64,000 nt of DNA from an uncultured Lachnospiraceae bacterium (GCA_934364805.1 CAKRMH010000001.1:165323-229322), one strand, 5' to 3'. Positions 45,192-55,318 are shown, numbered from the stretch's first letter. Program-made: numbers and translations. The notes: generated by a model from the sequence alone, not told the origin.

Positions 45192-47225
45192 ATGAAAAAA
45201 TCAGATATTGGTGTTGGAATGTACCTGCTTGCCGCTGTTATTTTCTTTATTATCCCTATTCCATCTTTTTTACTGGATATTATGCTTGCAATCAATATTT
45301 CGGTTGCACTGATCATTCTGTTTAATGTTCTCTTTGTAAAAGAAGTACTGGACATGTCTTTTTTCCCGACACTGCTTTTGTTTACAACGATTTTTAGGAT
45401 TTCCCTTAATGTATCGTCGACGAGGCTCATCCTTACGACTGGTAATCCTGGTAATGTTGTAACGACTTTTGGTAATTTCGTAGGTGGCGGAGATATGATC
45501 ATTGGTGCCATTGTGTTCATTGTATTGATTCTGATCCAGTTTATTGTAATTAACAAAGGTTCAGAACGTGTATCTGAGGTTACAGCAAGATTTACACTGG
45601 ATGCTATGCCTGGTAAGCAGATGGCGATTGATGCAGATCTGAATACAGGTGCGATTACCGATAAAGAAGCAAAAGCAAGACGTGAGAAGATACAGAAAGA
45701 ATCCAGTTTCTTTGGATCTATGGATGGTGCAACAAAGTATGTAAAAGGAGATGCAACAGCTGGTCTGATCATCACCTTTATTAACCTGATCGGTGGAACT
45801 GCGATGGGAATAATGAATCAGGGAATGGATTTTCAGTCTGCGATTATGCAGTACGGAATTCTTACCATAGGTGATGGACTGGTTTCACAGATCCCTTCGC
45901 TTCTGATCTCGCTTTCAACCGGTATACTCGTAACAAAGGGCTCCAATGAGGCGGATTTTTCCGGCGTGCTTGTCAAACAGCTGTTTGGAATCCCGAAAGT
46001 ACTGTATATTGTAGGTACGGTACTGATCTTCCTCGGTGTTGTAACTCCATTGAACCTGGTATTGTTTGTGGCGTTAGGAGCAGTATTTATACTTGCTGGA
46101 AGAATGATCAGCAATGAGATTGGAGAGGAAAATATCGAAGAAGAAGTACAGGCTTCGGAAAGTGAAGCAGAGGAAATACGGAAACCAGAGAATGTGGTTT
46201 CACTGCTGCAGGTAGATCCGATTGAACTTGAATTTGGATACGGAATTATTCCACTTGCAGATGTAAACCAGGGGGGAGATCTTCTGGATCGTGTAGTCAT
46301 GATCCGAAGGCAGATTGCGTTAGAACTTGGTACGGTCGTACCGATCATTCGATTGAGGGATAATATCCAGCTGAATCCGAATCAGTATATTATTAAAATC
46401 AAAGGAATACAGGTGACAGAAGGTGAGATCCTTTTTGATCACTATATGGCTATGAATCCCGGATATGTGGAAGAAGAGATCACAGGTATTCCGACATTCG
46501 AGCCATCTTTCCATCTTCCGGCGATCTGGATTACAGAGGGACAAAGGGAGAGAGCGGAAAGCCTGGGATATACAGTAGTAGACCCACCGTCGATCATTGC
46601 AACGCATTTGACAGAAGTGATTCGTGCGCATATTGCAGAACTTCTTACAAGACAGGATGTTCAGAATCTTGTCAACAATCTGAAAGAATCCAATCCGGTG
46701 CTTGTGGACGAGCTGATTCCAAAGCTGCTTGGTCTTGGGGAAATCCAGAAGGTGCTGCAGAATCTGCTTAAGGAGGGCATTTCAATCCGTGATCTTTTGA
46801 CAATTTTTGAGACACTCGCAGATCATGCAGCGACAACGAGGGATACGGATGTTCTGACAGAGTATGTAAGACAGAGTCTCAAGAGGGCAATTTCAAGTAA
46901 ATATTTCCCTGCAAACGAGACAACAAGTGTTGTAACTCTGGACCCGAAAGTGGAACAGGAAATTATGCAGTCTGTGAAACAAACAGAACAGGGTGCATAT
47001 CTGACATTGGATCCGGAAAAGACAAAGAGCATTATGAAATCGTTAGGAGAAGAGATTTCAAAACTTGAGAATCTTGGAAAGAGTGCGATCGTAATTACTT
47101 CACCGATTGTGCGGATGTATTTTAAAAAGCTAACCGAAGACTATTACAAGGATTTGATTGTTGTGTCTTATAATGAAGTAGAATCGAATGTAGAATTACA
47201 ATCAGTAGGGATGGTGACAGCGTAA
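45192..47225 (+). CDS. flhA: Flagellar export protein FlhA
   Basis: A 677-residue membrane protein, the largest part of the export gate. About seven to eight membrane helices fill residues 1-310, with the FHIPEP signature region RFTLDAMPGKQMAIDADLN near 137-155. The C-terminal cytoplasmic ring domain (about 335-677) docks chaperone-substrate complexes. AAAGGGGGAT precedes the ATG. Confidence 0.97.
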   Translation: MKKSDIGVGMYLLAAVIFFIIPIPSFLLDIMLAINISVALIILFNVLFVKEVLDMSFFPTLLLFTTIFRISLNVSSTRLILTTGNPGNVVTTFGNFVGGGDMIIGAIVFIVLILIQFIVINKGSERVSEVTARFTLDAMPGKQMAIDADLNTGAITDKEAKARREKIQKESSFFGSMDGATKYVKGDATAGLIITFINLIGGTAMGIMNQGMDFQSAIMQYGILTIGDGLVSQIPSLLISLSTGILVTKGSNEADFSGVLVKQLFGIPKVLYIVGTVLIFLGVVTPLNLVLFVALGAVFILAGRMISNEIGEENIEEEVQASESEAEEIRKPENVVSLLQVDPIELEFGYGIIPLADVNQGGDLLDRVVMIRRQIALELGTVVPIIRLRDNIQLNPNQYIIKIKGIQVTEGEILFDHYMAMNPGYVEEEITGIPTFEPSFHLPAIWITEGQRERAESLGYTVVDPPSIIATHLTEVIRAHIAELLTRQDVQNLVNNLKESNPVLVDELIPKLLGLGEIQKVLQNLLKEGISIRDLLTIFETLADHAATTRDTDVLTEYVRQSLKRAISSKYFPANETTSVVTLDPKVEQEIMQSVKQTEQGAYLTLDPEKTKSIMKSLGEEISKLENLGKSAIVITSPIVRMYFKKLTEDYYKDLIVVSYNEVESNVELQSVGMVTA

Positions 47226-48560
47226 ATGACAATTAATAAGTATCAGGGGAAGACAAAAGAAGAGGCTATTGAAAAGGCAAAACAGGAACTTGGCGAGAAT
47301 GCAGTGATCATGAATGTAAAGGAAGTAAAACCGAAAGGCGTTTTCAAGGCATTTAAAAGTTCTAATTATGAGGTGACAGCAGCACTGGAAGAAAAAGAGT
47401 CATTTGCCAATCCTTTCAATACATTAAAGAACGTAAATAAACAGCATGAGAGCATCAATCTTGCAGCGGATGAAAAAATAGAGATTCCGGTTATGGACGA
47501 GCAAAAGGCGGAAGACAGGACATCAGGTGATAAGACGGCAATGGTCAGTGATCTGCTGCAAAAAGAAATCCTTCAGGCAAAGGAAGAATTAAATCAGGAC
47601 ACGGTAAAAGATTCCGTCAATATGGACAGTTCCAAGAGAAAACGGTTCACCGGTGAGAACGGAGAACCAGATATTGAGAAGCGTATCGAGAATCTTTCCA
47701 ATATGCTGGATCAGAAAGTGACATCACAGAAGGATTTTACAGAGATCAGTAAGAAGGCAACAGAAGAAGAACTGAATTTCGTTAAGATACTTTATAATAC
47801 ACTCCTGACAAATGAAGTAAATGAGCAGTATGTCAATCAGATCCTGGATGAAGTGGAGCGTTTTATCAGACCGGGAAACAGTCTGGATCTGATCCTTTCC
47901 AATGTATATCAGAAACTGATTCTGCGGTTCGGACAGCCAAATCCGATCGGGTTAACCGGGAAAAAACCAAAGGTTATTTTCTTTATCGGACCTACTGGAG
48001 TGGGAAAAACAACAACAATTGCCAAGATTGCTTCAAAGTATAAGGTGGAACATGACCGTAAGATTACGTTTTTTACAGCGGATACATACAGAATTGCGGC
48101 AACGGAACAGCTTCGTGTTTATGCGAATATCCTGGATGCTCCGATGTCGATCATTTATTCGCCAGAGGAGATGAACGAGGCAATTGCTGGAGCAGCAGAC
48201 AGTGATCTGATTTTTGTTGACACAGCGGGGTTCTCACATCGGAATGAAGAACAGAGAAATGACATTAAAAAACTGATCAATAGTGTCAGCACAGAGTATG
48301 AAAAAGAAGTTTATCTGGTCCTCAGTGCTACGACAAAATATAAAGATCTTCTTGAAATTACAAAAAGTTACCACAAAATATCAGATTATAAACTTATTTT
48401 TACAAAACTGGATGAGACATCTACATATGGAAATATTCTAAACGTGAAGTTATATTCGGGAGCTGATCTTTCTTATGTTACAAACGGACAGAATGTGCCA
48501 GATGATATAGAGATTTTTGACACACAAAAGATTGTAAAACAGCTTTTAGGGGGCAGATAA
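47226..48560 (+). CDS. flhF: SRP-like GTPase FlhF
   Basis: A 444-residue GTPase. The N-terminal part (1-180) is charged and variable. The NG-type GTPase domain has P-loop GPTGVGKTTT near 256-265, TADTYRIAATEQL, and the DTAGF motif. FlhF places and numbers flagella, together with FlhG. It starts 0 bases after the flhA stop and flhG follows with no gap. Confidence 0.95.
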   Translation: MTINKYQGKTKEEAIEKAKQELGENAVIMNVKEVKPKGVFKAFKSSNYEVTAALEEKESFANPFNTLKNVNKQHESINLAADEKIEIPVMDEQKAEDRTSGDKTAMVSDLLQKEILQAKEELNQDTVKDSVNMDSSKRKRFTGENGEPDIEKRIENLSNMLDQKVTSQKDFTEISKKATEEELNFVKILYNTLLTNEVNEQYVNQILDEVERFIRPGNSLDLILSNVYQKLILRFGQPNPIGLTGKKPKVIFFIGPTGVGKTTTIAKIASKYKVEHDRKITFFTADTYRIAATEQLRVYANILDAPMSIIYSPEEMNEAIAGAADSDLIFVDTAGFSHRNEEQRNDIKKLINSVSTEYEKEVYLVLSATTKYKDLLEITKSYHKISDYKLIFTKLDETSTYGNILNVKLYSGADLSYVTNGQNVPDDIEIFDTQKIVKQLLGGR

Positions 48561-49439
48561 ATGGATCAGGCAGAACAGCTGAGAAATGTTATTAAACTAC
48601 ATAATCAAAATCAGACGAATACTGCCCGGGTTATTACTGTGACCAGTGGTAAAGGGGGAGTTGGAAAATCCAATGTTGCAGTGAATCTTGCGATTCAACT
48701 GACGAAAGCGGGAAAGAAAGTTTTGATTTTTGATGCTGATTTCGGACTGGCGAACGTGGAAGTCATGTTTGGAGTCGCTCCAAAATATAATCTTTTTGAT
48801 GTGATTTACAAAGGAAAAAGCATGAAAGAGATTATAACACCAGGACCAATGGGGATCGGTTTTATTTCTGGAGGATCTGGGATTGTCGGACTATGTAATC
48901 TTTATCGTGAACAGATCATGTATCTGATCCGTTGTCTGGGAGAGTTGAACGACCTGGCGGATTTTATCATTATTGATACCGGAGCTGGAATTTCGCCGCA
49001 GGTTTTGGAATTTGTCATGGCGAGTCCAGAGGTTCTGCTGATCACGACACCAGAGCCAAGCTCTCTGACGGATTCCTATTCCTTGTTAAAAGTACTATAC
49101 CGCAATCCGAAATTTACGTCGGGCGGTACAGTGGTGCATGTCATTGCCAATAAAGTGACTTCGAATGAAGAGGGAAAACAGGTTTTTGATAAATTAAATA
49201 CGGTTGTCAGTCAGTTTTTAAATGGCAGCATTGATTATCTTGGAACGATTCCACAGGATTGGCAGTTAGAAAAAGCGATTCGTCAGCAGAAAACGGTTTC
49301 GATTCAGGCACCGAATTCATCAGCAACAAAAGCTTTTGAGGTGCTTGCAGATAATTTATTAAATGGAACACATGAGCAGATTCAGATCGGCTGGGGGATT
49401 ACGCAGTTATTTATGAAGTTTTTTAATCGAATGAATTAA
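48561..49439 (+). CDS. flhG: MinD-like ATPase FlhG
   Basis: A 292-residue MinD/ParA-type ATPase (YlxH). The deviant Walker A is SGKGGVGKSNVAVNLA, starting near residue 29, followed by IFDADFGLANVEVMFG and IIIDTGAGIS. The C-terminus is the expected amphipathic membrane anchor (ITQLFMKFFNRM). It regulates flagellar number through FlhF. Confidence 0.94.
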   Translation: MDQAEQLRNVIKLHNQNQTNTARVITVTSGKGGVGKSNVAVNLAIQLTKAGKKVLIFDADFGLANVEVMFGVAPKYNLFDVIYKGKSMKEIITPGPMGIGFISGGSGIVGLCNLYREQIMYLIRCLGELNDLADFIIIDTGAGISPQVLEFVMASPEVLLITTPEPSSLTDSYSLLKVLYRNPKFTSGGTVVHVIANKVTSNEEGKQVFDKLNTVVSQFLNGSIDYLGTIPQDWQLEKAIRQQKTVSIQAPNSSATKAFEVLADNLLNGTHEQIQIGWGITQLFMKFFNRMN

Positions 49440-49450
49440 GGGAGAAAAAT

Positions 49451-50194
49451 ATGTTACTTTCTGAATTGATTGAGCCTGGGGACAAAATAGATATCCAAAT
49501 GCTTCAACAAGCACAGCAGGCGAATGAAACAGGAGATACAACCAAAATATACAAAAGCAGTGTCCTTGATATTCTGGATGATTCTGAGATGGAAATTTCA
49601 ATGCCGACAGAGGGCAGTAAAATGCTTTTACTGCCGGCAGGTATAAGATATAACCTCTTGTTCTATGGAAAAAATGGAATGTATGGTTGTGTAGGAACTG
49701 TGATTGACCGCTACAAAAAAGGAAACCTGTATATTCTACTTATAGAAATGGATTCAGAATTGAAGCGGATCCAAAGGAGAGAGTTTTTCCGCATGAGTTG
49801 TGCGATTGATATCACATATTATCAGATTACAGACGAAATGGCACAGCTTGAAACGACCGAAGAGATCTTTCAGGAGCTTCATGATGATAATTTCTTTGAT
49901 GCATGCAAAAGGGGAACGGTTCTGGATATCAGTGGCGGTGGAATCCGTTTTGTCTGCGACAGGGAATTGGAATCGCAATCACATTTGCTTGTGATCATGC
50001 ATCTGAATAATGAATGGATCGATCAGCAGTTTTACATTGTGATCAAGATCATAGACGGATGGAAATCGGAGAAAAATTCAGAAAAATATATTTATCGTGC
50101 AAAATTTCTGATAAAAAATCCGAAAACACGTGAGGCGATCATCAAATATATTTTTGATGAGGAAAGAAAAGCGCGTAAGAAAGAAAACGGGTGA
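49451..50194 (+). CDS. YcgR-like PilZ-domain c-di-GMP effector
   Basis: A 247-residue protein. The N-terminal YcgR-type domain covers about 1-105, and the C-terminal PilZ domain about 105-240. The c-di-GMP-binding motifs are both present: RRE-FFR near 100-106 (RIQRREFFRMSC) and DISGGGIRF near 159-167. By analogy with YcgR/MotI it may slow the motor at high c-di-GMP. Placement inside the fla/che operon, between flhG and cheB, supports this. The HD-GYP protein at 15-16 kb could lower the same signal. Confidence 0.88.
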   Translation: MLLSELIEPGDKIDIQMLQQAQQANETGDTTKIYKSSVLDILDDSEMEISMPTEGSKMLLLPAGIRYNLLFYGKNGMYGCVGTVIDRYKKGNLYILLIEMDSELKRIQRREFFRMSCAIDITYYQITDEMAQLETTEEIFQELHDDNFFDACKRGTVLDISGGGIRFVCDRELESQSHLLVIMHLNNEWIDQQFYIVIKIIDGWKSEKNSEKYIYRAKFLIKNPKTREAIIKYIFDEERKARKKENG

Positions 50195-50198
50195 TGAT

Positions 50199-51272
50199 AT
50201 GAAGAAAAACATTCTTGTTGTTGATGACTCTGCACTCATGAGAAGAGCAATATGTGATATAATTAACTCAGATAGTAATTTTCAGGCAACTGATGTATGC
50301 AGAGACGGTCTTGAAGCATATGAAAAATTAAAAACAACTTCATATGATGGAGTGGTTCTGGATGTTAATATGCCAAGGATGGATGGTCTGGAATTACTGG
50401 AACGGTTACAAAAAGAGCACATAAAAGCAAATGTGATTATGGTCAGTACACTGACTACAAAAGATGCTGAAGTGACCATTCTTGCAATGGAACGTGGTGC
50501 AATCGATTTTGTAACCAAGCCAACAAATATCATAGAGGCAAAAGGCGAGGATTTTAAGAATCGTCTTCTCTCTATTCTGTCAGCAGTTTTACGGACAAGA
50601 TCATATACAAGAAGAATGCAGACTTCAGATCTGGTTCTGAAGAAGAGCATTACACCAACCGTTACAAGGATGAAGGCTTCTTTAGGAAAAGGTGGTAAAA
50701 TCGTTGCTCTTGCATGTTCTACCGGAGGTCCGAAGGCATTACAGAGTGTAATTCCGTATCTGCCTAAGAATCTGGATGCTCCGATGGTGCTTGTTCAGCA
50801 TATGCCAGCCGGATTTACAAAATCCATGGCAGACCGGCTGAATGAGATCAGTGAGATTAAGGTAAAAGAAGCTGAGGATGGGGAAAAGCTGGAAAAGGGA
50901 ACCGTTTATATTGCACCGGGAGGCAAACATATTGAAGTGAAAAAGACGCCGGATGGAGGGCATAAAGTGGTATACAATGATATGCCTTCCATTGGCGGAT
51001 TAAAACCCTGTGCAAATATCATGTTTGATTCGTTATCCCAGTCTGGATATGATGAAATTGTCTGTGTTGTCCTGACTGGAATGGGAGCAGACGGAACAAA
51101 CGGAATTCTTTCCCTGAACCACCATAAGCCGATTCATGTGATTGCACAGAATGCTGAGACATGTGTCGTATATGGAATGCCAAAAATGATAGCAGAGGCA
51201 GGAGTAGTAGATGAAGTAGTTCCTCTTACAGAGGTAGCCAAAACAATAACTAAGAATGTGGGGGTAAGATAA
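50199..51272 (+). CDS. cheB: Chemotaxis methylesterase CheB
   Basis: A 357-residue two-domain protein. The receiver domain has D9-D10 and phospho-site D55. The methylesterase domain has the catalytic triad S174 (STGGPKAL), H201 (QHMPAGFT) and D298 (GMGADG). It removes methyl groups from receptors. I chose the ATG at 50199 behind GGGTGATGAT; the open frame extends upstream into the PilZ gene but without support. CheR, the matching methyltransferase, is not in the window. Confidence 0.95.
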   Translation: MKKNILVVDDSALMRRAICDIINSDSNFQATDVCRDGLEAYEKLKTTSYDGVVLDVNMPRMDGLELLERLQKEHIKANVIMVSTLTTKDAEVTILAMERGAIDFVTKPTNIIEAKGEDFKNRLLSILSAVLRTRSYTRRMQTSDLVLKKSITPTVTRMKASLGKGGKIVALACSTGGPKALQSVIPYLPKNLDAPMVLVQHMPAGFTKSMADRLNEISEIKVKEAEDGEKLEKGTVYIAPGGKHIEVKKTPDGGHKVVYNDMPSIGGLKPCANIMFDSLSQSGYDEIVCVVLTGMGADGTNGILSLNHHKPIHVIAQNAETCVVYGMPKMIAEAGVVDEVVPLTEVAKTITKNVGVR

Positions 51273-51273
51273 A

Positions 51274-53349
51274 ATGGATGTAAGTCAGTATCTTGAAATT
51301 TTCCTTGATGAAAGCAGCGAGCATTTGCAGACCCTGAGTGACTGTATCATGTCTCTTGAGAAAGAACCAGAGAACAAAGACACAATCAATGAGGTATTCC
51401 GAGCTGCACATTCCCTGAAAGGAATGGCTGGAACTATGGGATTTAAACGCATGCAGCATTTAACGCATGATATGGAAAATGTGTTCCAGGAAGTAAGAAG
51501 CGATCATATTAAGGTTGACAGCAACATGATCGACCTGTTATTTGAATGCCTGGATGCTCTGGATGCATATCTTGAGAATATTAAGTCAAGTTCTGATGAG
51601 GGCACGGAAGATAATGAGCTTATCATTAAAGAACTGAATGATTTTATTGCAAAGGCAAACGGAGAGCAGCCGGCGGAGGAAACAAAGCCGGAACCGGAAA
51701 AGACGGAAACCAAAGAAGAACCTGCTGAAAAAAAGGTTGAGCAGTTTGAATTAACGGACACAGAGATGAATTCCGTGAAAGAAGCCCTTGATGGAGGACA
51801 GCATGTATATGCAGTTAAGGTTACCATTCAAAAGGATTGTCTTCTTAAAGCAGCAAGAGCATTTCTTGTGTTTAAAGCAGTAGAAGAATTTGGACAGATT
51901 CTTGTATATCGTCCAAGCTCACAGGATATCGAAGATGAGAAGTTTGAACTTGAATTCAGCTTTTACATTGCTACAAATGAAAGTGCAGACAAGCTTGTTG
52001 CGGCAGCAAAGAATGTATCTGAAATTGAAGATGCAGCTGTTGAACCGGTTGATCTGACACAGTCGCAGCCGGAACCGGAAAAAGAAGAGAAGAAGGAAGA
52101 AAAAGCGGACAGCCCTGCATCAGAGGCAAAGAAAGCATCGGAACCAAAGAAAGCATCAGCAGCAGGAAAGAAAACAACAGCAAAGCCGGTTACAAACAGA
52201 ACCGTCCGTGTGGATATTGAAAAACTGGATGCCCTTATGAACCAGGTGTCTGAGCTTATCATTGCTAAGAACAGCCTTGTGTCCATTAGTGGGAATGAAG
52301 GGGACAGCACAAACAGCCAGTCATTCCAGGAGCAGATTGAATATCTGGAACGTATTACAACAAATCTGCATGAATCTGTTATGAAAGTGCGAATGGTTCC
52401 AATTGAGAGCGTTGTCAGCAAGTTCCCGAGAATGATCCGTGATCTTTCCAGAACACTGAATAAGAAGATGGAACTTATTATGACCGGTGAAGATACAGAA
52501 CTTGACCGTACCGTAGTGGATCAGATCGGTGACCCATTACAGCATCTGCTTCGTAATTCCGCAGATCATGGACTTGAAGACAATGAGACACGTGTCCAGA
52601 GAGGAAAACCGGAAGTCGGAAGTATTTACCTGAATGCATATCAGGAAGGTAATAATGTCATCATTCAGGTTGGCGATGATGGTAATGGTATTGATACAGA
52701 GGCAGTAAAGAATAAAGCGATTGAAAGAGGAATCGTTACACCTGAACAGGCAGAAGTGATGACTCAGAAAGAAATCGTAAATCTGCTTTTCCTGCCAAGT
52801 TTTTCCATGGCAAAGAAGATCACAGATATTTCCGGACGAGGGGTTGGACTTGATGTGGTAAAATCAAACATTGAGGCACTTGGTGGAGATGTTGAGGTTA
52901 CTACAAAACTTGGTGAGGGAACTACGTTTACAGTAAGACTTCCACTTACACTTGCAATTATCCAGGCTCTGATGGTTGAAATCAGAGATGAAAAATATGC
53001 GATCGCACTTGGATCTATTTCGAATATTGAAGATATTCCGGTGGCAGACATTAAATATATTCAGGCGGAAGAGGTAATTCACCTGAGAGGCAATGTCATT
53101 CCTTTGATCCGCCTTGATAAAGTCCTTGATATTGAACCGCGTGAAGAAGAACCGGAAAGTCTCACTGTCGTAATTGTAAAACGTGGAGACAGCCAGGCGG
53201 GACTTGTAGTTGACAATCTAATCGGACAGCAGGAAATTGTTATTAAGTCATTAGGCAAATACATTAATGGCAATAAATTGATCAGTGGAGCCACAATACT
53301 TGGTGATGGCGAGGTTGCGTTGATCCTGGATGTAAATACTTTGATGTAA
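51274..53349 (+). CDS. cheA: Chemotaxis histidine kinase CheA
   Basis: A 691-residue kinase. P1 carries the phospho-acceptor H46 (AAHSLKGMAGTMGF). A Glu/Lys/Pro-rich linker (about 125-155) leads to the P2-like CheY/CheB-binding domain, and a second Ala/Lys/Glu-rich linker (about 255-305) follows. P3 dimerisation starts with RTVRVDIEKLDALMNQVSEL. P4 kinase motifs HLLRNSADHGLE, GDDGNGID and GRGVGLDVV are intact, and the CheW-like P5 closes the protein. It starts 1 base after cheB. Confidence 0.97.
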   Translation: MDVSQYLEIFLDESSEHLQTLSDCIMSLEKEPENKDTINEVFRAAHSLKGMAGTMGFKRMQHLTHDMENVFQEVRSDHIKVDSNMIDLLFECLDALDAYLENIKSSSDEGTEDNELIIKELNDFIAKANGEQPAEETKPEPEKTETKEEPAEKKVEQFELTDTEMNSVKEALDGGQHVYAVKVTIQKDCLLKAARAFLVFKAVEEFGQILVYRPSSQDIEDEKFELEFSFYIATNESADKLVAAAKNVSEIEDAAVEPVDLTQSQPEPEKEEKKEEKADSPASEAKKASEPKKASAAGKKTTAKPVTNRTVRVDIEKLDALMNQVSELIIAKNSLVSISGNEGDSTNSQSFQEQIEYLERITTNLHESVMKVRMVPIESVVSKFPRMIRDLSRTLNKKMELIMTGEDTELDRTVVDQIGDPLQHLLRNSADHGLEDNETRVQRGKPEVGSIYLNAYQEGNNVIIQVGDDGNGIDTEAVKNKAIERGIVTPEQAEVMTQKEIVNLLFLPSFSMAKKITDISGRGVGLDVVKSNIEALGGDVEVTTKLGEGTTFTVRLPLTLAIIQALMVEIRDEKYAIALGSISNIEDIPVADIKYIQAEEVIHLRGNVIPLIRLDKVLDIEPREEEPESLTVVIVKRGDSQAGLVVDNLIGQQEIVIKSLGKYINGNKLISGATILGDGEVALILDVNTLM

Positions 53350-53364
53350 CGGGGGGATTGGACA

Positions 53365-53832
53365 ATGGCAGAAAAAAAAGTAGAAAATGCAGAACTTGAA
53401 ACCAAACAGTATATTGTAGTAAGTATCGGAAACGAACAGTACGGAATTGATATTGGTTACGTTGATAATATTGTACGTATGCAGAAGATTACCCGTGTTC
53501 CGAAGGCGCAGCCTTACTTTAAGGGAATTATAAATCTTCGCGGTGAAATTGTGCCGGTAATGAGTATTCGAAGAAAAATGGGTCTCGAGGATGATGTGAT
53601 CACGAATGCCTCCAGAATCATTATCCTTAAGATTGAAGAGAAAGGTTCTCTTGGTATTATCGTGGATGAGGTAAAAGAAGTTGTAACACTGGCAACGGAT
53701 GAGATTGATAAGTCTGCTGCAAGCAGTAAGAACGTAAAAGACAACTTTATCAATGGAATCGGAAAAACAGGAGATTCACTGGTATCCTTATTTGAGATCA
53801 GTGCAATCATTGATGAAAAAGAAAACGCTTAA
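53365..53832 (+). CDS. cheW: Chemotaxis coupling protein CheW
   Basis: A 155-residue protein made of one CheW domain. GNEQYGIDIGYVDNIVRMQKITRVPKA and GIINLRGEIVPVMSIRRKMG (in parts) are the coupling-domain signature strands. It bridges receptors and CheA. Strong GGGGGGA site upstream. An intercistronic hairpin follows. Confidence 0.95.
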   Translation: MAEKKVENAELETKQYIVVSIGNEQYGIDIGYVDNIVRMQKITRVPKAQPYFKGIINLRGEIVPVMSIRRKMGLEDDVITNASRIIILKIEEKGSLGIIVDEVKEVVTLATDEIDKSAASSKNVKDNFINGIGKTGDSLVSLFEISAIIDEKENA

Positions 53833-53838
53833 TTTTTA

Positions 53839-53873
53839 GAATATAGTGGGGGCTTTTTGTCCTCACTATATTC
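53839..53873 (+). other. Intercistronic hairpin between cheW and cheC
   Basis: GAATATAGTG (53839-53848) and CACTATATTC (53864-53873) are perfect reverse complements, with three further pairs inside and a 9-base T-rich loop. There is no U-tract after the stem, so it is more likely an mRNA processing or stability element than a terminator. Confidence 0.6.
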
Positions 53874-53896
53874 CGTATTGCTGACAAGGGGGACAT

Positions 53897-54517
53897 ATGA
53901 GCAAATTTAGTCTTGATGACATGAACACAATGTATGTGGATGTCTTAAAAGAAATAGGTAATATTGGTGCGGGAAATGCAACGACAGCAATCGCAACGAT
54001 GATCAATGCCAGAATGAACATGCATGTACCGGATGTGCGGCTGATTGAGGCATCGAAACTGGGAGGTGCAATCTGTCCGGAGGATGAAACAATTGTCGGC
54101 ATTTTCCTGGAAGTGGAAACTGATATTTCGGGAAGTATGATGTTCCTTATGAGAATGGATTCAGCATATTATCTTGTAAATACATTAATGGGGAGAGACC
54201 AGAGCAACAGGGAACCATTTACTGAGATGGATCTGTCGGCAATGAAAGAAATTGGTAATATTATTGCCGGTTCTTATCTGTCTGCGCTTTCATCGATGAC
54301 GAATCTTGTGATTACATCATCGGTTCCATATATTGCAGTAGATATGGCAGCTGCCATTTTAAGTGTACCAGCGATTCAGTTTGGGCAATATGGGGATAAT
54401 GCACTTATGATCGAAACAGAATTCGGAGATGATGTTATGATGTCTGGCTATTTTATCTTAATGCCGGAACAGGGATCTTATGAAAAGATTCTTACTTCTC
54501 TGGGATTCGCAATGTAG
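53897..54517 (+). CDS. cheC: CheY-P phosphatase CheC
   Basis: A 206-residue protein with both phosphatase motifs: E19-N22 (LKEIGNIGAGNA) and E118-N121 (MKEIGNIIAGSY). It removes phosphate from CheY-P and binds CheD. The next gene is cheD, 17 bases on, as in B. subtilis. Confidence 0.95.
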   Translation: MSKFSLDDMNTMYVDVLKEIGNIGAGNATTAIATMINARMNMHVPDVRLIEASKLGGAICPEDETIVGIFLEVETDISGSMMFLMRMDSAYYLVNTLMGRDQSNREPFTEMDLSAMKEIGNIIAGSYLSALSSMTNLVITSSVPYIAVDMAAAILSVPAIQFGQYGDNALMIETEFGDDVMMSGYFILMPEQGSYEKILTSLGFAM

Positions 54518-54534
54518 AAGGGATAAAGAAAGTT

Positions 54535-55020
54535 ATGGGCGATGTAATTAAAGTTGGGATGGCAGACTTAAAAACCGGAAAAGGTACAGATGTGCTTACA
54601 ACGCTTGGACTTGGATCCTGTATAGGGCTTACTTTTTATGATCCAACTTCAAAAATTGGTGGACTGGTTCATTATATGCTGCCGGATAGTACGAAATTAA
54701 AAAATAATTCCAATATTGCAAAATTTGGCGATACCGGAATCCGTGAATTATATAATCAGGTAATTGCAATGGGAGCGAGCAAGTACAGACTGGTGGCTAA
54801 GATTGCTGGTGGCGCCAAAATGTTTGAAGTAAGCGGATTATCGGGGATTGGAAACGTTGGTGACCGGAATGCGGAAGCAGCCAAAAAAATATTAAAAGAA
54901 CTTGGTGTGAAACTGATTGCTGAGGATACAGGATTAAACTATGGTCGAACAGTAGAACTTCATTGTGACACTGGAGAGTTTTATGTAAAATCTGTTGGAA
55001 AAGAAATAAAAATCATATAA
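54535..55020 (+). CDS. cheD: Chemoreceptor glutamine deamidase CheD
   Basis: A 161-residue deamidase with the catalytic pair C29 (GLGSCIGLTF) and H46 (GGLVHYMLP), and the usual IAGGAKMF strand. It deamidates receptor glutamines and stimulates CheC. Confidence 0.95.
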   Translation: MGDVIKVGMADLKTGKGTDVLTTLGLGSCIGLTFYDPTSKIGGLVHYMLPDSTKLKNNSNIAKFGDTGIRELYNQVIAMGASKYRLVAKIAGGAKMFEVSGLSGIGNVGDRNAEAAKKILKELGVKLIAEDTGLNYGRTVELHCDTGEFYVKSVGKEIKII

Positions 55021-55036
55021 TCAAAGGAAATGGTAT

Positions 55037-55318
55037 ATGAATACAAAAAATGTACCCGCAATCATTATGTTGATTGCAGGATTTGTGGATTGTATTTTCG
55101 CAATATGTCAGCATCTGGCACTTGCAGAATTTACAAAACAGTTATTACTTGTGCTGGTTATATTTCTTATCATTGGTTGGGGAGTCAAACTGGTTTTAGA
55201 CCGCTTCTTTAATGAAAAGGAGCCGGAAGAGAAAACGGAGGATGGGTCAGAAAAACCGGAAAGCGAAGAGAAAACCGAAGAGAGTGAAGAAGGTCCGGGA
55301 GAAGAACAAAAGAATTAG
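55037..55318 (+). CDS. Small two-helix membrane protein, function unknown
   Basis: A 93-residue protein with hydrophobic helices at about 6-26 and 34-53 and a very acidic tail (Glu/Lys/Ser/Pro-rich, 60-93). No family name can be given. It lies between cheD and sigD with a 16-base gap to cheD and 14 bases to sigD, so it belongs to the operon. AAAGGAAAT precedes the ATG. Confidence 0.65.
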   Translation: MNTKNVPAIIMLIAGFVDCIFAICQHLALAEFTKQLLLVLVIFLIIGWGVKLVLDRFFNEKEPEEKTEDGSEKPESEEKTEESEEGPGEEQKN

